Of a stretch of 11,387 bases of DNA, positions 1 to 7,761 are shown piece after piece. Location of the stretch: positions 1-11,387 of the forward strand of contig CANGGC010000028.1 in NCBI GenBank assembly GCA_947453125.1, written 5' to 3'. The position numbers and the translations under genes were made by a program. Below the pieces are notes generated by a model. The model made no database searches, was not told the origin of the DNA, and saw only the letters and a list, made by a program, of their open reading frames with translations. Numbering within the stretch: the stretch's first letter is position 1; every line of letters begins with the position of its first letter. This stretch comes from Planctomycetaceae bacterium (lineage in GTDB: Bacteria > Planctomycetota > Planctomycetia > Pirellulales > UBA1268).

Positions 1-471
1 ATGCACTGCTACCGGGTCGGCAACGACGACTGGTTCAAGTTTTGCGGGATCACCTCCCCCGGCCACGGCGCCCACTACGCCTACACCTGCAAGCTCAAGG
101 GAAAGCACCCGATCCTCACCGGGCTGCCGCTTGAGTGGGAGGTGCCGAAGGAGGAGCTCTACTACTCCGACAAGGTGTGGCCGACGGCGACGCCGCTCGG
201 CGAGGCGATGAGCACCGACCGCAACGCCATGCAGACCTGCATCTGGACCAACCAGTTCGGCAAGACCCGCGTCTTCGGGACGACGATCGGCCACTACGCC
301 GAGACAACGGCGACGCCGGAGTTCCTCGGGCTCGTCACCCGGGGCACCCTGTGGGCGGCGGGGAAGCTTGACGAGGATGGCAGCCCGGCCGACGGCCTGG
401 AGCTGACCGAGGCGGAAAAGGCCGCGGTCGAGGATCCGGCCCCGGAGCCGCAGCCGACCCCCGCCAACTGA
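1..471 (+). CDS. ThuA domain-containing protein, 3' part
   Basis: This is the C-terminal part of a ThuA-family protein (trehalose-utilisation-like, with a class I glutamine amidotransferase-like fold). The 156 visible residues carry family landmarks: GITSPGHGAHYAYT near residues 17-30, HPILTGLP (36-43), ELYYSDKVWPTATPL (52-66), and the closing TRVFGTTIGHY (88-98) plus a TRGTLWAAGKL segment (113-123). The tail after about residue 125 is acidic and proline-rich and probably disordered. Family members run to roughly 250-300 residues and the reading frame is open at base 1, so the real start almost certainly lies upstream; the ATG at base 1 is probably an internal methionine. ThuA proteins are abundant in planctomycetes, and their reaction is mostly unknown. 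I am sure of the family and make no claim about substrate. Confidence 0.82.
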   Translation: MHCYRVGNDDWFKFCGITSPGHGAHYAYTCKLKGKHPILTGLPLEWEVPKEELYYSDKVWPTATPLGEAMSTDRNAMQTCIWTNQFGKTRVFGTTIGHYAETTATPEFLGLVTRGTLWAAGKLDEDGSPADGLELTEAEKAAVEDPAPEPQPTPAN

Positions 472-506
472 GCCATGCCCCCGGGAAAAACGATCCCCGG
501 CCGTTC

Positions 507-519
507 GGCGGGCTCCGCC
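507..519. terminator. Short GC hairpin between the ThuA gene and carA
   Basis: GGCGG-GCT-CCGCC forms a perfect 5-bp stem about 35 bases after the ThuA stop. A second small stem, CCGGG/CCCGG, lies just before it (about 481-500). There is no T-run, so it may be a weak terminator or nothing; in DNA this GC-rich, such stems are common. Confidence 0.2.
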
Positions 520-583
520 TGACAGCCGCGTGGGCCGTGGTACGATTCTCCCGAAGCGGTTCGCAATTCCCGTTGGAAACTCT

Positions 584-590
584 GGAGGAG
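584..590 (+). promoter_or_regulatory. Ribosome binding site of carA
   Basis: GGAGGAG lies 7 bases before a GTG codon. It decides the GTG start of carA, because no ATG in the right frame is available nearby. Confidence 0.8.
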
Positions 591-597
591 GCGGCTT

Positions 598-1740
<1,143 letters not shown>

Positions 1741-1746
1741 GCGGGG

Positions 1747-2700
1747 TTAGCCCGAGAACGGCGCGATCGCGTAATCGGCGGTGTCGGGGCGGAAGGCTTC
1801 AAAAGCCTCAGGGTGGCCATCGATCGCCCAGACGCGGTGCTGGGCGACGGCGAGCGCCACGGCACGGTCGTCCTCGCCATGCCGGTCGACCGCCATGACG
1901 CGCACCGATTCGAAGTCGTCGTCAGAAGCCAATCGCCACACCACCGTCCCGGGCCGATCGCCATCGGTAGCTGCGAGGTAGAGGTGCCCCTCCGGCCCGA
2001 GCGTGACCGCATCGGCCCCGGGGAAGGGATGCGGCGTGCCGATCGGGCAAAACTCATGCGCATTGCCGAGCGGGCATTTGAAGAGCTGGCCTTCGCGGCT
2101 GGAGAAGACGATCGCCCCGCTGGGGAGGAGGGCGAGGCCCCCGATCCGCCCGCCCCCCTTGCCGTCGGCACCCGCTCCGCCGAGCCGTTCGTCGGCGAGA
2201 AAGACATGTGGTTCGCCGTGCCCGGCTGGCGGGATGCGATAGACCACCGGGTGGCAGGCATCGGTGACGTAGACGCTGCCGTCGTCGGCAATGACGAGGT
2301 CGTCGGGGAGGAGGAGGTGCGCTCCCGAAACGAGCGGTCCGAGGTCATGGCTGCCGACGAGCCGGCGCTCGGCGAGGTCGAACACGCACACCCGTCCGAT
2401 CCGCAGGATCGTGTCGTCGCCCGGTGACTTTCGCGGCGACAGGCTTCGCCCGTGCACGCCCCGGTGACCGACGGCGACGTAGGCCTTGCCGTCGCGCTCG
2501 CGGACCGCCGTCGACGTGATCAGGAGTGGGTGGTCGAGGAGATCGACGCACCGTCCATCCATCTCGACGAGGACGAGCTTCCCCTGCTTCTGCGACGAGA
2601 CGAGAAAAGCGCCGAGAGCCGGCGACCAAGTGCAGCCGCCCGGGTGGAGTTCGGGGCAGCTGAAGCGGATCGCATCGGGCCGGAGGCCGACGTGTCGCAT
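1747..2700 (-). CDS. SMP-30/gluconolactonase-like six-bladed beta-propeller protein
   Basis: A 317-residue protein with the repeated strand pattern of SMP-30/NHL-type beta-propellers: hydrophobic strands followed by Asp/Gly turns. The clearest blade is LPDDLVIADDGSVYVTDA (131-148), followed by GGLALLPSGAIVFSS and TLGPEGHLYLAATDGD. I see no signal peptide or membrane segment, so it is probably cytoplasmic. Relatives include gluconolactonases and other metal-dependent lactonases, but many are of unknown function, and I cannot confirm the metal ligands by eye, so no reaction is assigned. The ATG start is supported by an AGGAAG Shine-Dalgarno with 6-base spacing (about 2707-2712, minus strand). 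The gene converges tightly on carA and diverges from the secreted Cys-rich gene at 2969. Confidence 0.75.
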   Translation of the reverse strand: MRHVGLRPDAIRFSCPELHPGGCTWSPALGAFLVSSQKQGKLVLVEMDGRCVDLLDHPLLITSTAVRERDGKAYVAVGHRGVHGRSLSPRKSPGDDTILRIGRVCVFDLAERRLVGSHDLGPLVSGAHLLLPDDLVIADDGSVYVTDACHPVVYRIPPAGHGEPHVFLADERLGGAGADGKGGGRIGGLALLPSGAIVFSSREGQLFKCPLGNAHEFCPIGTPHPFPGADAVTLGPEGHLYLAATDGDRPGTVVWRLASDDDFESVRVMAVDRHGEDDRAVALAVAQHRVWAIDGHPEAFEAFRPDTADYAIAPFSG

Positions 2701-2968
2701 GGGAGTCTTCCTGCTGAGTCGAGGGAGCCTTGCGCATCATACCCATCTTGCAGGGAGGCTCGGCGGGGCCTTTAGAGCGTGGCTGCGAACCCGCTCCCTC
2801 TTCGGAGCGTAGACCACTCCCGTGTCCGGTTCCCCCGGATGATCGATTCAGCCAACACGACCCGATCGCGACTCTTTTTTTGACTCCCGGCCGCCGCATG
2901 CCATGGTTGGTGTGAGGCCGGGCGGCATCCCGACTCGATTCTGATTCCTGCCACGGAGGATTTCGCCG
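2701..2968. other. Divergent intergenic region
   Basis: These 268 bases separate the minus-strand beta-propeller gene from the plus-strand secreted-protein gene, so both promoters should lie here. The only striking element is a T-run at about 2874-2881 running into TTGACT (2880-2885), which resembles a -35 box for the plus-strand gene. The matching -10 position is not convincing. No gene or hairpin of note was found. Confidence 0.3.
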
Positions 2969-3493
2969 ATGATCCGCTCGCTTTTCTTTGGTGCTTGTGC
3001 CCTCGCCCTGCTTGCCGCGGATTCCGTCGCTGACGCCGGCTTCGGGCACCGCCGCCAACTCGCCGCCGGCACTCCGGTCGTCGCCGAGGAGCCTGCTGAG
3101 CTGGGCTTCGCCGATCCGGGCTTCGCTCCTGCCCCGCTTGCCGGCCCCGTCGATCCCGGCTTCGGCTTTGAGCCCGGCTGTGGCCCGATCACGGTCTGCC
3201 CCACCAATCCCTGCATCAAGTACCGCCACAAGCACGCCCACAAGCACCGTCGTTGCGGCTGCTGCGTCGAGCCGACCTACGAGACGGTCCTCGAGGCCTG
3301 CAGCCCCGAGACCGGACTGAATGTCGCGATCCCCGTCTGCCTCCCGGTCTGCTGCAAGGGCTGCCCTTGTGAGACCTCACGCTGCACGCTCTTAGGCTGC
3401 GGCCAGGTTCGCTTCGACTACGCCTGCGGCTGCTCCGTGATCGCCCGGTTCACGAAGCACGGCGACATCCTCGTGACGTACGTCAACTTTTGA
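2969..3493 (+). CDS. Secreted cysteine-rich protein of unknown function
   Basis: A 174-residue protein with a clear Sec signal peptide: MIRS, then the hydrophobic FFGACALALLAA, with likely cleavage near Ala23 in the sequence ADAG. The mature part starts with a Pro/Gly/Phe-rich segment containing loose repeats (ADPGF, VDPGF, GFEPG, about 48-70). A His/Lys/Arg patch follows (YRHKHAHKHRR, 85-95), and then a dense cysteine region (71-155). I count 16 cysteines after the signal peptide, many in CxC or CC pairs (CGCC, CCKGCPC, CGC). The even number suits a disulphide-bonded or metal-binding exported protein. Start ATG 2969 is supported by GGAGGA (2955-2960) 8 bases upstream. I do not recognise the family; similar short Cys-rich exported proteins occur in planctomycetes. 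Function unknown. Confidence 0.8.
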   Translation: MIRSLFFGACALALLAADSVADAGFGHRRQLAAGTPVVAEEPAELGFADPGFAPAPLAGPVDPGFGFEPGCGPITVCPTNPCIKYRHKHAHKHRRCGCCVEPTYETVLEACSPETGLNVAIPVCLPVCCKGCPCETSRCTLLGCGQVRFDYACGCSVIARFTKHGDILVTYVNF

Positions 3494-3737
3494 GGCGGAG
3501 GCGTTTGCGTCGCTCGGGGCTCCGCGCGGGCTTCGGGGTCGCCCATGCTCCGTCGCCGGACGTTCACCTCGGCCATCCATGGCCTCGGCTCTCTCCGCGC
3601 CGCCTGCGCTTTCGCCCTCCGGGCTGCGCTTGCCGGCGAGGCCGGCTCACGGAGCACGGGCGACCCCTCGCCGAGGACCGGAGAGCGGGGCTGGGAGGGG
3701 CGGGATGGAGCGCCACTCTTGGTACTCAGATCGCGCG
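3494..3737. other. GC-rich convergent intergenic region
   Basis: These 244 bases lie between two converging genes. Open frames here are compositional, with Arg/Pro/Ala-rich translations and no recognisable motif. The segment contains GCCGGC-GAG-GCCGGC (3632-3646), whose halves can pair, and a purine-rich G stretch (about 3680-3706). A bidirectional terminator would be expected here, but I see no stem with a T-run. Confidence 0.3.
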
Positions 3738-4808
3738 TCAGTGAATCCCCTGCGCCGACAGCCAGCGTTCGGCATCGAGGGCCGACATGCAGCCGGTGCC
3801 GGCCGCGGAGATCGCCTGGCGGTAGTAGTCATCAGACACGTCGCCGGCGGCAAACACCCCCTCCACGCTGGTCTCCGTGCGGAAGTGCTTCGTCCACACG
3901 ACGTAGCCTTTGGCGTTGAGCTCGAGCTGGCCGTCCAAGAACGCCGTGTTTGGCGTGTGGCCGATGGCGAGAAACACCCCCGTCACGTCGAGGATCGTCT
4001 CCTTGCTCGGGTCGACGGTGCTCACGAGCCTCACGCCCGTCACTCCCTTCGTATCGTCGCCGAGCACTTCGGCGAGGCCCGAATTGAAGTGGATCTTGAT
4101 CTTCGGGTCGTCGTGGGCGCGCTTCGCCATGATTCGTGAGGCGCGGAGCTCTTCGCGGCGGTGGATGAGATGGACAGTGCTGGCGAACTTTGCGAGATAG
4201 GTCGCCTCCTCCACGGCCGAGTCGCCGCCGCCGACGACGACGAGCTCCTTCTTCCGGAAGCGCGGCAGGGCCCCGTCGCAAACAGCGCAGGCACTCACGC
4301 CCCGGTTCTTGTATTTCTCTTCGCTCTCGAGCCCCAGCCAGTTGGCCTTCGCCCCGGTCGCCACGATCACACACTCCGCCTCGATGACGCCTCCTTCCGC
4401 CGGATAGAGCTTGAAGGGGCGCTTCGAGAAATCGACCTTGTCGATGTCGTCGGTGACGACCCGCGTTCCGAAGTTGACCGCCTGCTGGCGCATCAGCTCC
4501 ATCAGCTCCGGGCCGCTCACCCCCGCCTTGGCATGGGGGGCCATCATCTGCCGGCGCTCGGTCGGCAGCGACGACTCGAGAAACGCCTCGAGGTCGCCGT
4601 GGGGGAAGCCGGCGTAGTTCTCCACTTCGGTCGTCATCGCCAGCTGCCCCATCGGGAGCGTGCCGGCGAGCCGGTTCTTTTCGCTGATCGCCCCCTCGAA
4701 GACGAGGGGCTCGAGCTGGGCGCGGGCGGCGTAGGTGGCGGCCGACCAGCCGGCCGGGCCGCTGCCGATGATCACGAGCCTCTCGCGGCGGACGTTGCTT
4801 GCAGCCAT
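3738..4808 (-). CDS. trxB: Thioredoxin reductase (NADPH)
   Basis: TrxB is an FAD flavoenzyme that moves electrons from NADPH to thioredoxin in the cytoplasm. From ATG 4808 the protein has 356 residues. Visible motifs in order: FAD-binding GSGPAG (15-20), TTEVENYAGFP (59-69), redox-active disulphide CAVC (Cys174 and Cys177) in ACAVCDGALP, NADPH-binding GGGDSAVEEA (193-202), the NADP-phosphate site HRREELRAS (216-224), and the second FAD motif GVFAAGDV (317-324). It is longer than the usual 310-320 because of about 25 extra residues (roughly 71-97) between the ENYAGFP and GPELM segments. The open frame continues far upstream of 4808 without homology; this start is chosen because GAGGAG lies 8 bases before it. 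Divergent from cstA. Confidence 0.95.
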   Translation of the reverse strand: MAASNVRRERLVIIGSGPAGWSAATYAARAQLEPLVFEGAISEKNRLAGTLPMGQLAMTTEVENYAGFPHGDLEAFLESSLPTERRQMMAPHAKAGVSGPELMELMRQQAVNFGTRVVTDDIDKVDFSKRPFKLYPAEGGVIEAECVIVATGAKANWLGLESEEKYKNRGVSACAVCDGALPRFRKKELVVVGGGDSAVEEATYLAKFASTVHLIHRREELRASRIMAKRAHDDPKIKIHFNSGLAEVLGDDTKGVTGVRLVSTVDPSKETILDVTGVFLAIGHTPNTAFLDGQLELNAKGYVVWTKHFRTETSVEGVFAAGDVSDDYYRQAISAAGTGCMSALDAERWLSAQGIH

Positions 4809-4816
4809 GGGGAAAA

Positions 4817-4822
4817 CTCCTC
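4817..4822 (-). promoter_or_regulatory. Ribosome binding site of trxB
   Basis: On the minus strand GAGGAG is followed by 8 bases (TTTTCCCC) and then ATG at 4808. It fixes the trxB start and rejects the long upstream extension of the frame. Confidence 0.7.
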
Positions 4823-4964
4823 GGGGCGGGGGGTGTGCGGGGGGCGGGAGGCGGAATCGACACGAGCTCCCTGCCGACGGCATGATGGTAGCGGCCGCGG
4901 GCGATCGGGGAACCGCCCGCAGGCTTTTGCGATGTTCCCGAAGTTTGAGAGGTCGCCGGTCCCC

Positions 4965-6731
4965 ATGAGCCTCCTTGCCATCCTCCTCCCGGTCGCCGCG
5001 ATCCTCCTCCTGGCTTACCGGATCTACGGGGGGATCCTCGCCCGGCTGTTCCGGCTCGATGGAAATGCCACCACTCCGGCGGTGGCTCTCCGCGACGACG
5101 TCGACTACGAGCCGATCTCCCCCGGCCTCCTCCTCGGCCAGCACTTCTCGGCGATCGCCGCCGCCGGCCCGATCGTCGGCCCGATCCTCGCCGGGGTCGC
5201 CTTCGGCTGGGCGCCGGCGCTCGCCTGGATCCTCCTCGGCAGCATCTTCATCGGCGGCGTCCACGACTTCGCTGCTCTTGTCGCCAGCGTCCGCCACAAG
5301 GCACGCTCGATCGCCGAGGTCGTCCGCGACCACATGAGCCGGCGGAGCTACGTCCTCTTTCTGTCGTTCGTGTGGATCGCGCTGGTCTACATCATCGTCG
5401 CCTTCACCGACATCACCGCCTCGAGCTTCGTCGGCTCTCAGGTGCTCGAGAACGGCGCCGGGGTTTCGGGGGGCGGGATCGCCTCGTCGAGCCTCCTCTA
5501 TCTCGTCCTTCCGCTCGTCATGGGCGCGTGCATGCGCTACTTAAAGATGCCGATCTGGCTGGCGACGGCGATCTTTGTGCCGCTGGTCGGAGTGGCGATC
5601 TGGGTTGGCCAGCTGATCCCCTTCGATCTCGCCGCCGCCCTCGGCACGACCGACGCCACTGCCCAGAAGATCTGGGGCGTGTTGTTGCTCGCCTATTGCC
5701 TCGTAGCGGCGATGGCGCCGATGTGGCTCCTCCTCCAGCCGCGTGGCCACCTCGGCGGCTGCTTTTTGTATGTGGCGCTGTTCGGCGCCGCGATCGGCCT
5801 CATCCTTTCCGACAAGCTCGTGGCGGGGGATTCGCAGATTCGCTATCCGGCGTTCACTGCCTGGACGGCGAAGTCAGGCTCGCTTGTGCCGATGCTCTTC
5901 ATCACGATCGCCTGCGGCGCCTGTTCCGGATTCCATTCGCTGATCGCCTCGGGCACGACAAGCAAGCAGCTCAAAAACGAGCTCGACGCCCGGCCGATCG
6001 GCTACGGCACGATGCTGCTCGAAGCGCTCGTGGCGACGGTGAGCCTGTGCTGCGTGATGGTGCTCCCGGCAGGCGATCCGCGCACCTTGCAGCCGCCGAA
6101 CTTCGTCTATGCCCTCGGCATGGGGCGCTTTCTCGAGATTCTCGGAGTGCCGACGGCCCTCGGCGTCTCGTTCGCCCTGATGGCGTTCACGACCTTCGTC
6201 TACGACACGCTCGACGTCTGCACGCGGCTCGGCCGCTACATCATCCAGGAGCTCACCGGGCTCTCAGGAAAAGCCGGGGCCTGGCTCGGCACGGGGCTCA
6301 CGGCCGGTGCCCCGCTGTTTTTCCTGTTGCGGCCCCATCTCGACGCCGCCGGCAATCCCGTTCCAGCCTGGAAGACGTTTTGGAATCTCTTCGGCGCGAG
6401 CAATCAGCTCCTGGCGGCGCTGACGCTCCTGGGGATCACGGTCTGGCTGTGGCGGACGCGGCGGGAAGTGTGGGTGTGGTATGTGACCGGCCTGCCGACG
6501 CTGTTCATGTATGTGATGAGCACCTGGGCGCTTGTGTCCCTGACGCTGCCGAAGTTTCGCACCGACAACGGCTGGACGATTCCTGCCGATCCGGTCCCGT
6601 GGGCTGGCGTCGTGTTGCTCGTTCTCGCGGGGGTGATGCTCGTCGAGGCGATCCGCGCGATCCTGGGGAACAGCACGCCGCCGCAGCGTGCCACCGCCGC
6701 AGGCCTGCCAGCCGCCGGAGCGGCGGGATGA
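4965..6731 (+). CDS. cstA: CstA-family carbon starvation protein (peptide/pyruvate permease)
   Basis: A 588-residue inner-membrane protein of the CstA family; characterised relatives take up peptides or pyruvate during carbon limitation. Roughly 15-16 hydrophobic segments are visible. Family signatures, in order: GQHFSAIAAAGPIVGP (58-73), GGVHDFAALVASVRHK, AFTDITASSFVG, CGACSGFHSLIASGTTSKQL, FVYDTLDVCTRLGRY and FWNLFGASNQLLAALTLLG. It is shorter than E. coli CstA (about 700), matching the compact form common outside enterics. Start ATG 4965 puts a hydrophobic helix at the very N-terminus; an in-frame ATG at 4932 would add 11 residues, and neither has a strong Shine-Dalgarno. The gene overlaps the DUF2256 gene in ATGA. 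No YbdD/YjiX-type small partner is seen nearby. The substrate is uncertain. Confidence 0.93.
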   Translation: MSLLAILLPVAAILLLAYRIYGGILARLFRLDGNATTPAVALRDDVDYEPISPGLLLGQHFSAIAAAGPIVGPILAGVAFGWAPALAWILLGSIFIGGVHDFAALVASVRHKARSIAEVVRDHMSRRSYVLFLSFVWIALVYIIVAFTDITASSFVGSQVLENGAGVSGGGIASSSLLYLVLPLVMGACMRYLKMPIWLATAIFVPLVGVAIWVGQLIPFDLAAALGTTDATAQKIWGVLLLAYCLVAAMAPMWLLLQPRGHLGGCFLYVALFGAAIGLILSDKLVAGDSQIRYPAFTAWTAKSGSLVPMLFITIACGACSGFHSLIASGTTSKQLKNELDARPIGYGTMLLEALVATVSLCCVMVLPAGDPRTLQPPNFVYALGMGRFLEILGVPTALGVSFALMAFTTFVYDTLDVCTRLGRYIIQELTGLSGKAGAWLGTGLTAGAPLFFLLRPHLDAAGNPVPAWKTFWNLFGASNQLLAALTLLGITVWLWRTRREVWVWYVTGLPTLFMYVMSTWALVSLTLPKFRTDNGWTIPADPVPWAGVVLLVLAGVMLVEAIRAILGNSTPPQRATAAGLPAAGAAG

Positions 6732-6904
6732 GCCCGCGCGGCGGGGGAGAGCGCGGAAAGCCGCGTCGCGCGGCGGGCGCTCCAAAGCCAGAAAAGCTCT
6801 GCTCGGCCTGCGGCCGGCCGTTTCAGTGGCGGCGGAAGTGGGCCGCCTGCTGGGAGCAGGTGAAGTACTGCAGCGACCGCTGCCGCGCCCGCGGGGCGGG
6901 GTGA
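6728..6904 (+). CDS. DUF2256 small zinc-finger-like protein
   Basis: A 58-residue basic protein with the DUF2256 pattern: KLCSACGRPFQWRRKW (24-39) followed by ACWEQVKYCSDRCR. Cysteines 25, 28, 48 and 52 are placed to bind one zinc ion; Cys41 is extra. The first 20 residues are Gly/Arg-rich. Its start ATG overlaps the cstA stop in ATGA, so translation is probably coupled to cstA, and GGAG (6718-6721) lies a few bases upstream. The function of DUF2256 is unknown; it is often found near cryptochrome/photolyase-like genes, none of which is visible here. Its stop lies only about 24 bases before the truncated integrase begins, so it marks the left edge of the accessory segment. Confidence 0.87.
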   Translation: MSPRGGGERGKPRRAAGAPKPEKLCSACGRPFQWRRKWAACWEQVKYCSDRCRARGAG

Positions 6905-6927
6905 AAGCCGAGTCACGCGGCGACGCG

Positions 6928-7458
6928 ATGGGTGACAAGGACCGTGTCTCGATGCTTCCTGCGGGGCTCGTCGAGCCTCCCTCGCGGCATCTGGCAGCGT
7001 GGCGTCGGCATCATGCCGAGGAGGATGCCCAGGGGAAGGGACGCGTACGGCTGCCGGGGGCGCTCGACAGGAATTACCCTGAAGCCGGTAGGACCTGGGC
7101 CTGGCAGTGGGTCTTTCTGGCGGCTCGCTGTTACCGCGATCGCGAGACGGGTGGCATCTTCCGTCATCACATCCACGAATCGATGGTCCAGCGAAGCATG
7201 CACGAAGCGGTGCGGGCAGCAGGCATCACCAAGCGGGCGACCTGCCACACACTGCGTCATTCGTTTGCGACGCATCTGCTGCTCGACGGCTACGACATCC
7301 GCGCGGTGCAGGAGTTGCTCGGTCACAGCGACGTGAAGACGACGATGATCTATACCCACGTCCTCAACACCGGTGGCCGGGGAGTCCGTAGCCCGGCGGA
7401 TCGCCTCGGCGACGCCAGACCGCGCGTCGAGCCGAGCCGGGACGAGGGCCGCAACTGA
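6928..7458 (+). pseudogene. intI: Truncated integron integrase (IntI C-terminal half)
   Basis: This encodes the last 176 residues of an integron-type tyrosine recombinase, which normally has about 320-340. It begins at GDKDRV, which corresponds to the beta-sheet Lys motif (GKGSKDR in IntI1). It keeps the integron-specific extra patch (residues about 42-63: LPGALDRNYP followed by WAWQWVF), then HTLRHSFATHLL (His107, Arg110), LLGHSDV (His133), and the nucleophile Tyr142 in MIYTHVL, and ends GRGVRSPADRL. The SAM-like core-binding domain and the first catalytic Arg (box I) are absent. The upstream DNA is the DUF2256 gene, so the 5' half was deleted at about 6905-6928. An ATG at 6928 could start a fragment, but it should not recombine. 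The orientation matches the downstream genes. Confidence 0.85.
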
Positions 7459-7569
7459 CGCGGGGCATCATGCGCGGTCGCCAGAGGGGCACGCCGGGGG
7501 CGGCGGGGAGAACCGAAGAGAAGCCGAGTTGGCCGGAGTCGGCCCAGAGAATACTGTCGACCGTTCGAA

Positions 7570-7599
7570 TTGCCGCCCCTGACGGAGGAGCGATATACT
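7570..7599 (+). promoter_or_regulatory. Candidate cassette promoter (Pc-like)
   Basis: TTGCCG (7570-7575), an 18-base spacer, then TATACT (7594-7599) resemble sigma-70 -35 and -10 boxes with 4/6 and 5/6 matches. It points toward the cassette genes and lies about 150 bases before the attI-like core. This is pattern matching only. GGAGGAG overlaps the spacer and precedes a four-codon frame (ATG 7603, MGAC) of doubtful meaning. Confidence 0.3.
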
Positions 7600-7628
7600 G
7601 CAATGGGCGCCTGTTAAGCAACTGCTGA

Positions 7629-7646
7629 GCCGAGCGAAGTCTCGGC
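7629..7646. repeat. Hairpin in the intI leader
   Basis: GCCGAG, six loop bases, then CTCGGC form a perfect 6-bp stem, extendable by a mismatched outer GCT/AGC stem (7624-7652). No T-run follows, so it is not a standard terminator. It might be an RNA structure of the leader or part of a recombination site. Confidence 0.35.
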
Positions 7647-7700
7647 GTAAGCTATGGCGTGCAAAGGGCTTGATGGAGATTTCGCCGCCTGGTCCAAGGT

Positions 7701-7710
7701 GTGTTAACAC
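7701..7710. repeat. Perfect 10-base palindrome GTGTTAACAC
   Basis: GTGTTAACAC is its own reverse complement. It lies 14 bases before a second, larger palindrome and 37 bases before the attI-like core. It may be an operator or an integrase accessory site. Confidence 0.45.
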
Positions 7711-7724
7711 GCAAGCTCGGGTGG

Positions 7725-7741
7725 TTATACGGACCGTATAA
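7725..7741. promoter_or_regulatory. 17-base palindrome, possible operator
   Basis: TTATACGG-A-CCGTATAA has two perfect 8-base arms around one central base. Arms of this length next to an AT-rich stretch are typical of dimeric repressor operators. It sits 6 bases before the attI-like core. No regulator gene is visible in the window, so the binding protein is unknown. Confidence 0.45.
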
Positions 7742-7747
7742 ATACAA

Positions 7748-7754
7748 GTTAGGC
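7748..7754 (+). other. attI-like integron core site GTTAGGC
   Basis: GTTAGGC matches the integrase crossover consensus GTTRRRY perfectly, in the context ACAAGTTAGGC, much like the end of attI1 (AAAGTTAGGC). It lies 289 bases after the intI stop, and the first cassette ATG follows 7 bases later, the usual spacing of a cassette gene behind its core site. A matching left half (RYYYAAC, paired) is weak, which favours attI over attC. The heptamer alone is short, so context carries the call. Confidence 0.5.
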
Positions 7755-7761
7755 GGCTCAC

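Larger units (their letters stand above)
7459..7747. other. Non-coding leader between intI remnant and first cassette
   Basis: About 290 bases with no credible gene; the minus-strand open frame over it is Arg/Ser/Pro-rich and looks like a shadow. It holds a promoter-like sequence (7570-7599), a GTTAAGC heptamer (7613-7619) that also fits GTTRRRY, a hairpin (7629-7646), and two palindromes (7701-7710 and 7725-7741), directly before the attI-like core. In an integron this is where attI and the cassette promoter Pc would lie. Confidence 0.5.

Noticed and set aside
2874..2908. T-run followed by TTGACT as a promoter or terminator
   Set aside because: The -35-like box lacks a convincing -10 at 16-18 bases, and the run has no strong hairpin before it.
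4161..4964. Upstream extension of the cstA frame on the plus strand
   Set aside because: It is antisense to trxB and carries no CstA features; the hydrophobic N-terminus begins at 4965.
4809..5333. Long upstream extension of the trxB frame on the minus strand
   Set aside because: The added sequence is Asp/Glu/Arg-rich antisense of cstA with no homology; the ATG at 4808 has a good ribosome site and the proper TrxB N-terminus.
7692..7754. GTCCAAG...GTTAGGC as a full attC before cassette 1
   Set aside because: Only five of seven core bases pair, and the inner sequence is dominated by two separate palindromes, so an attI-like site fits better.
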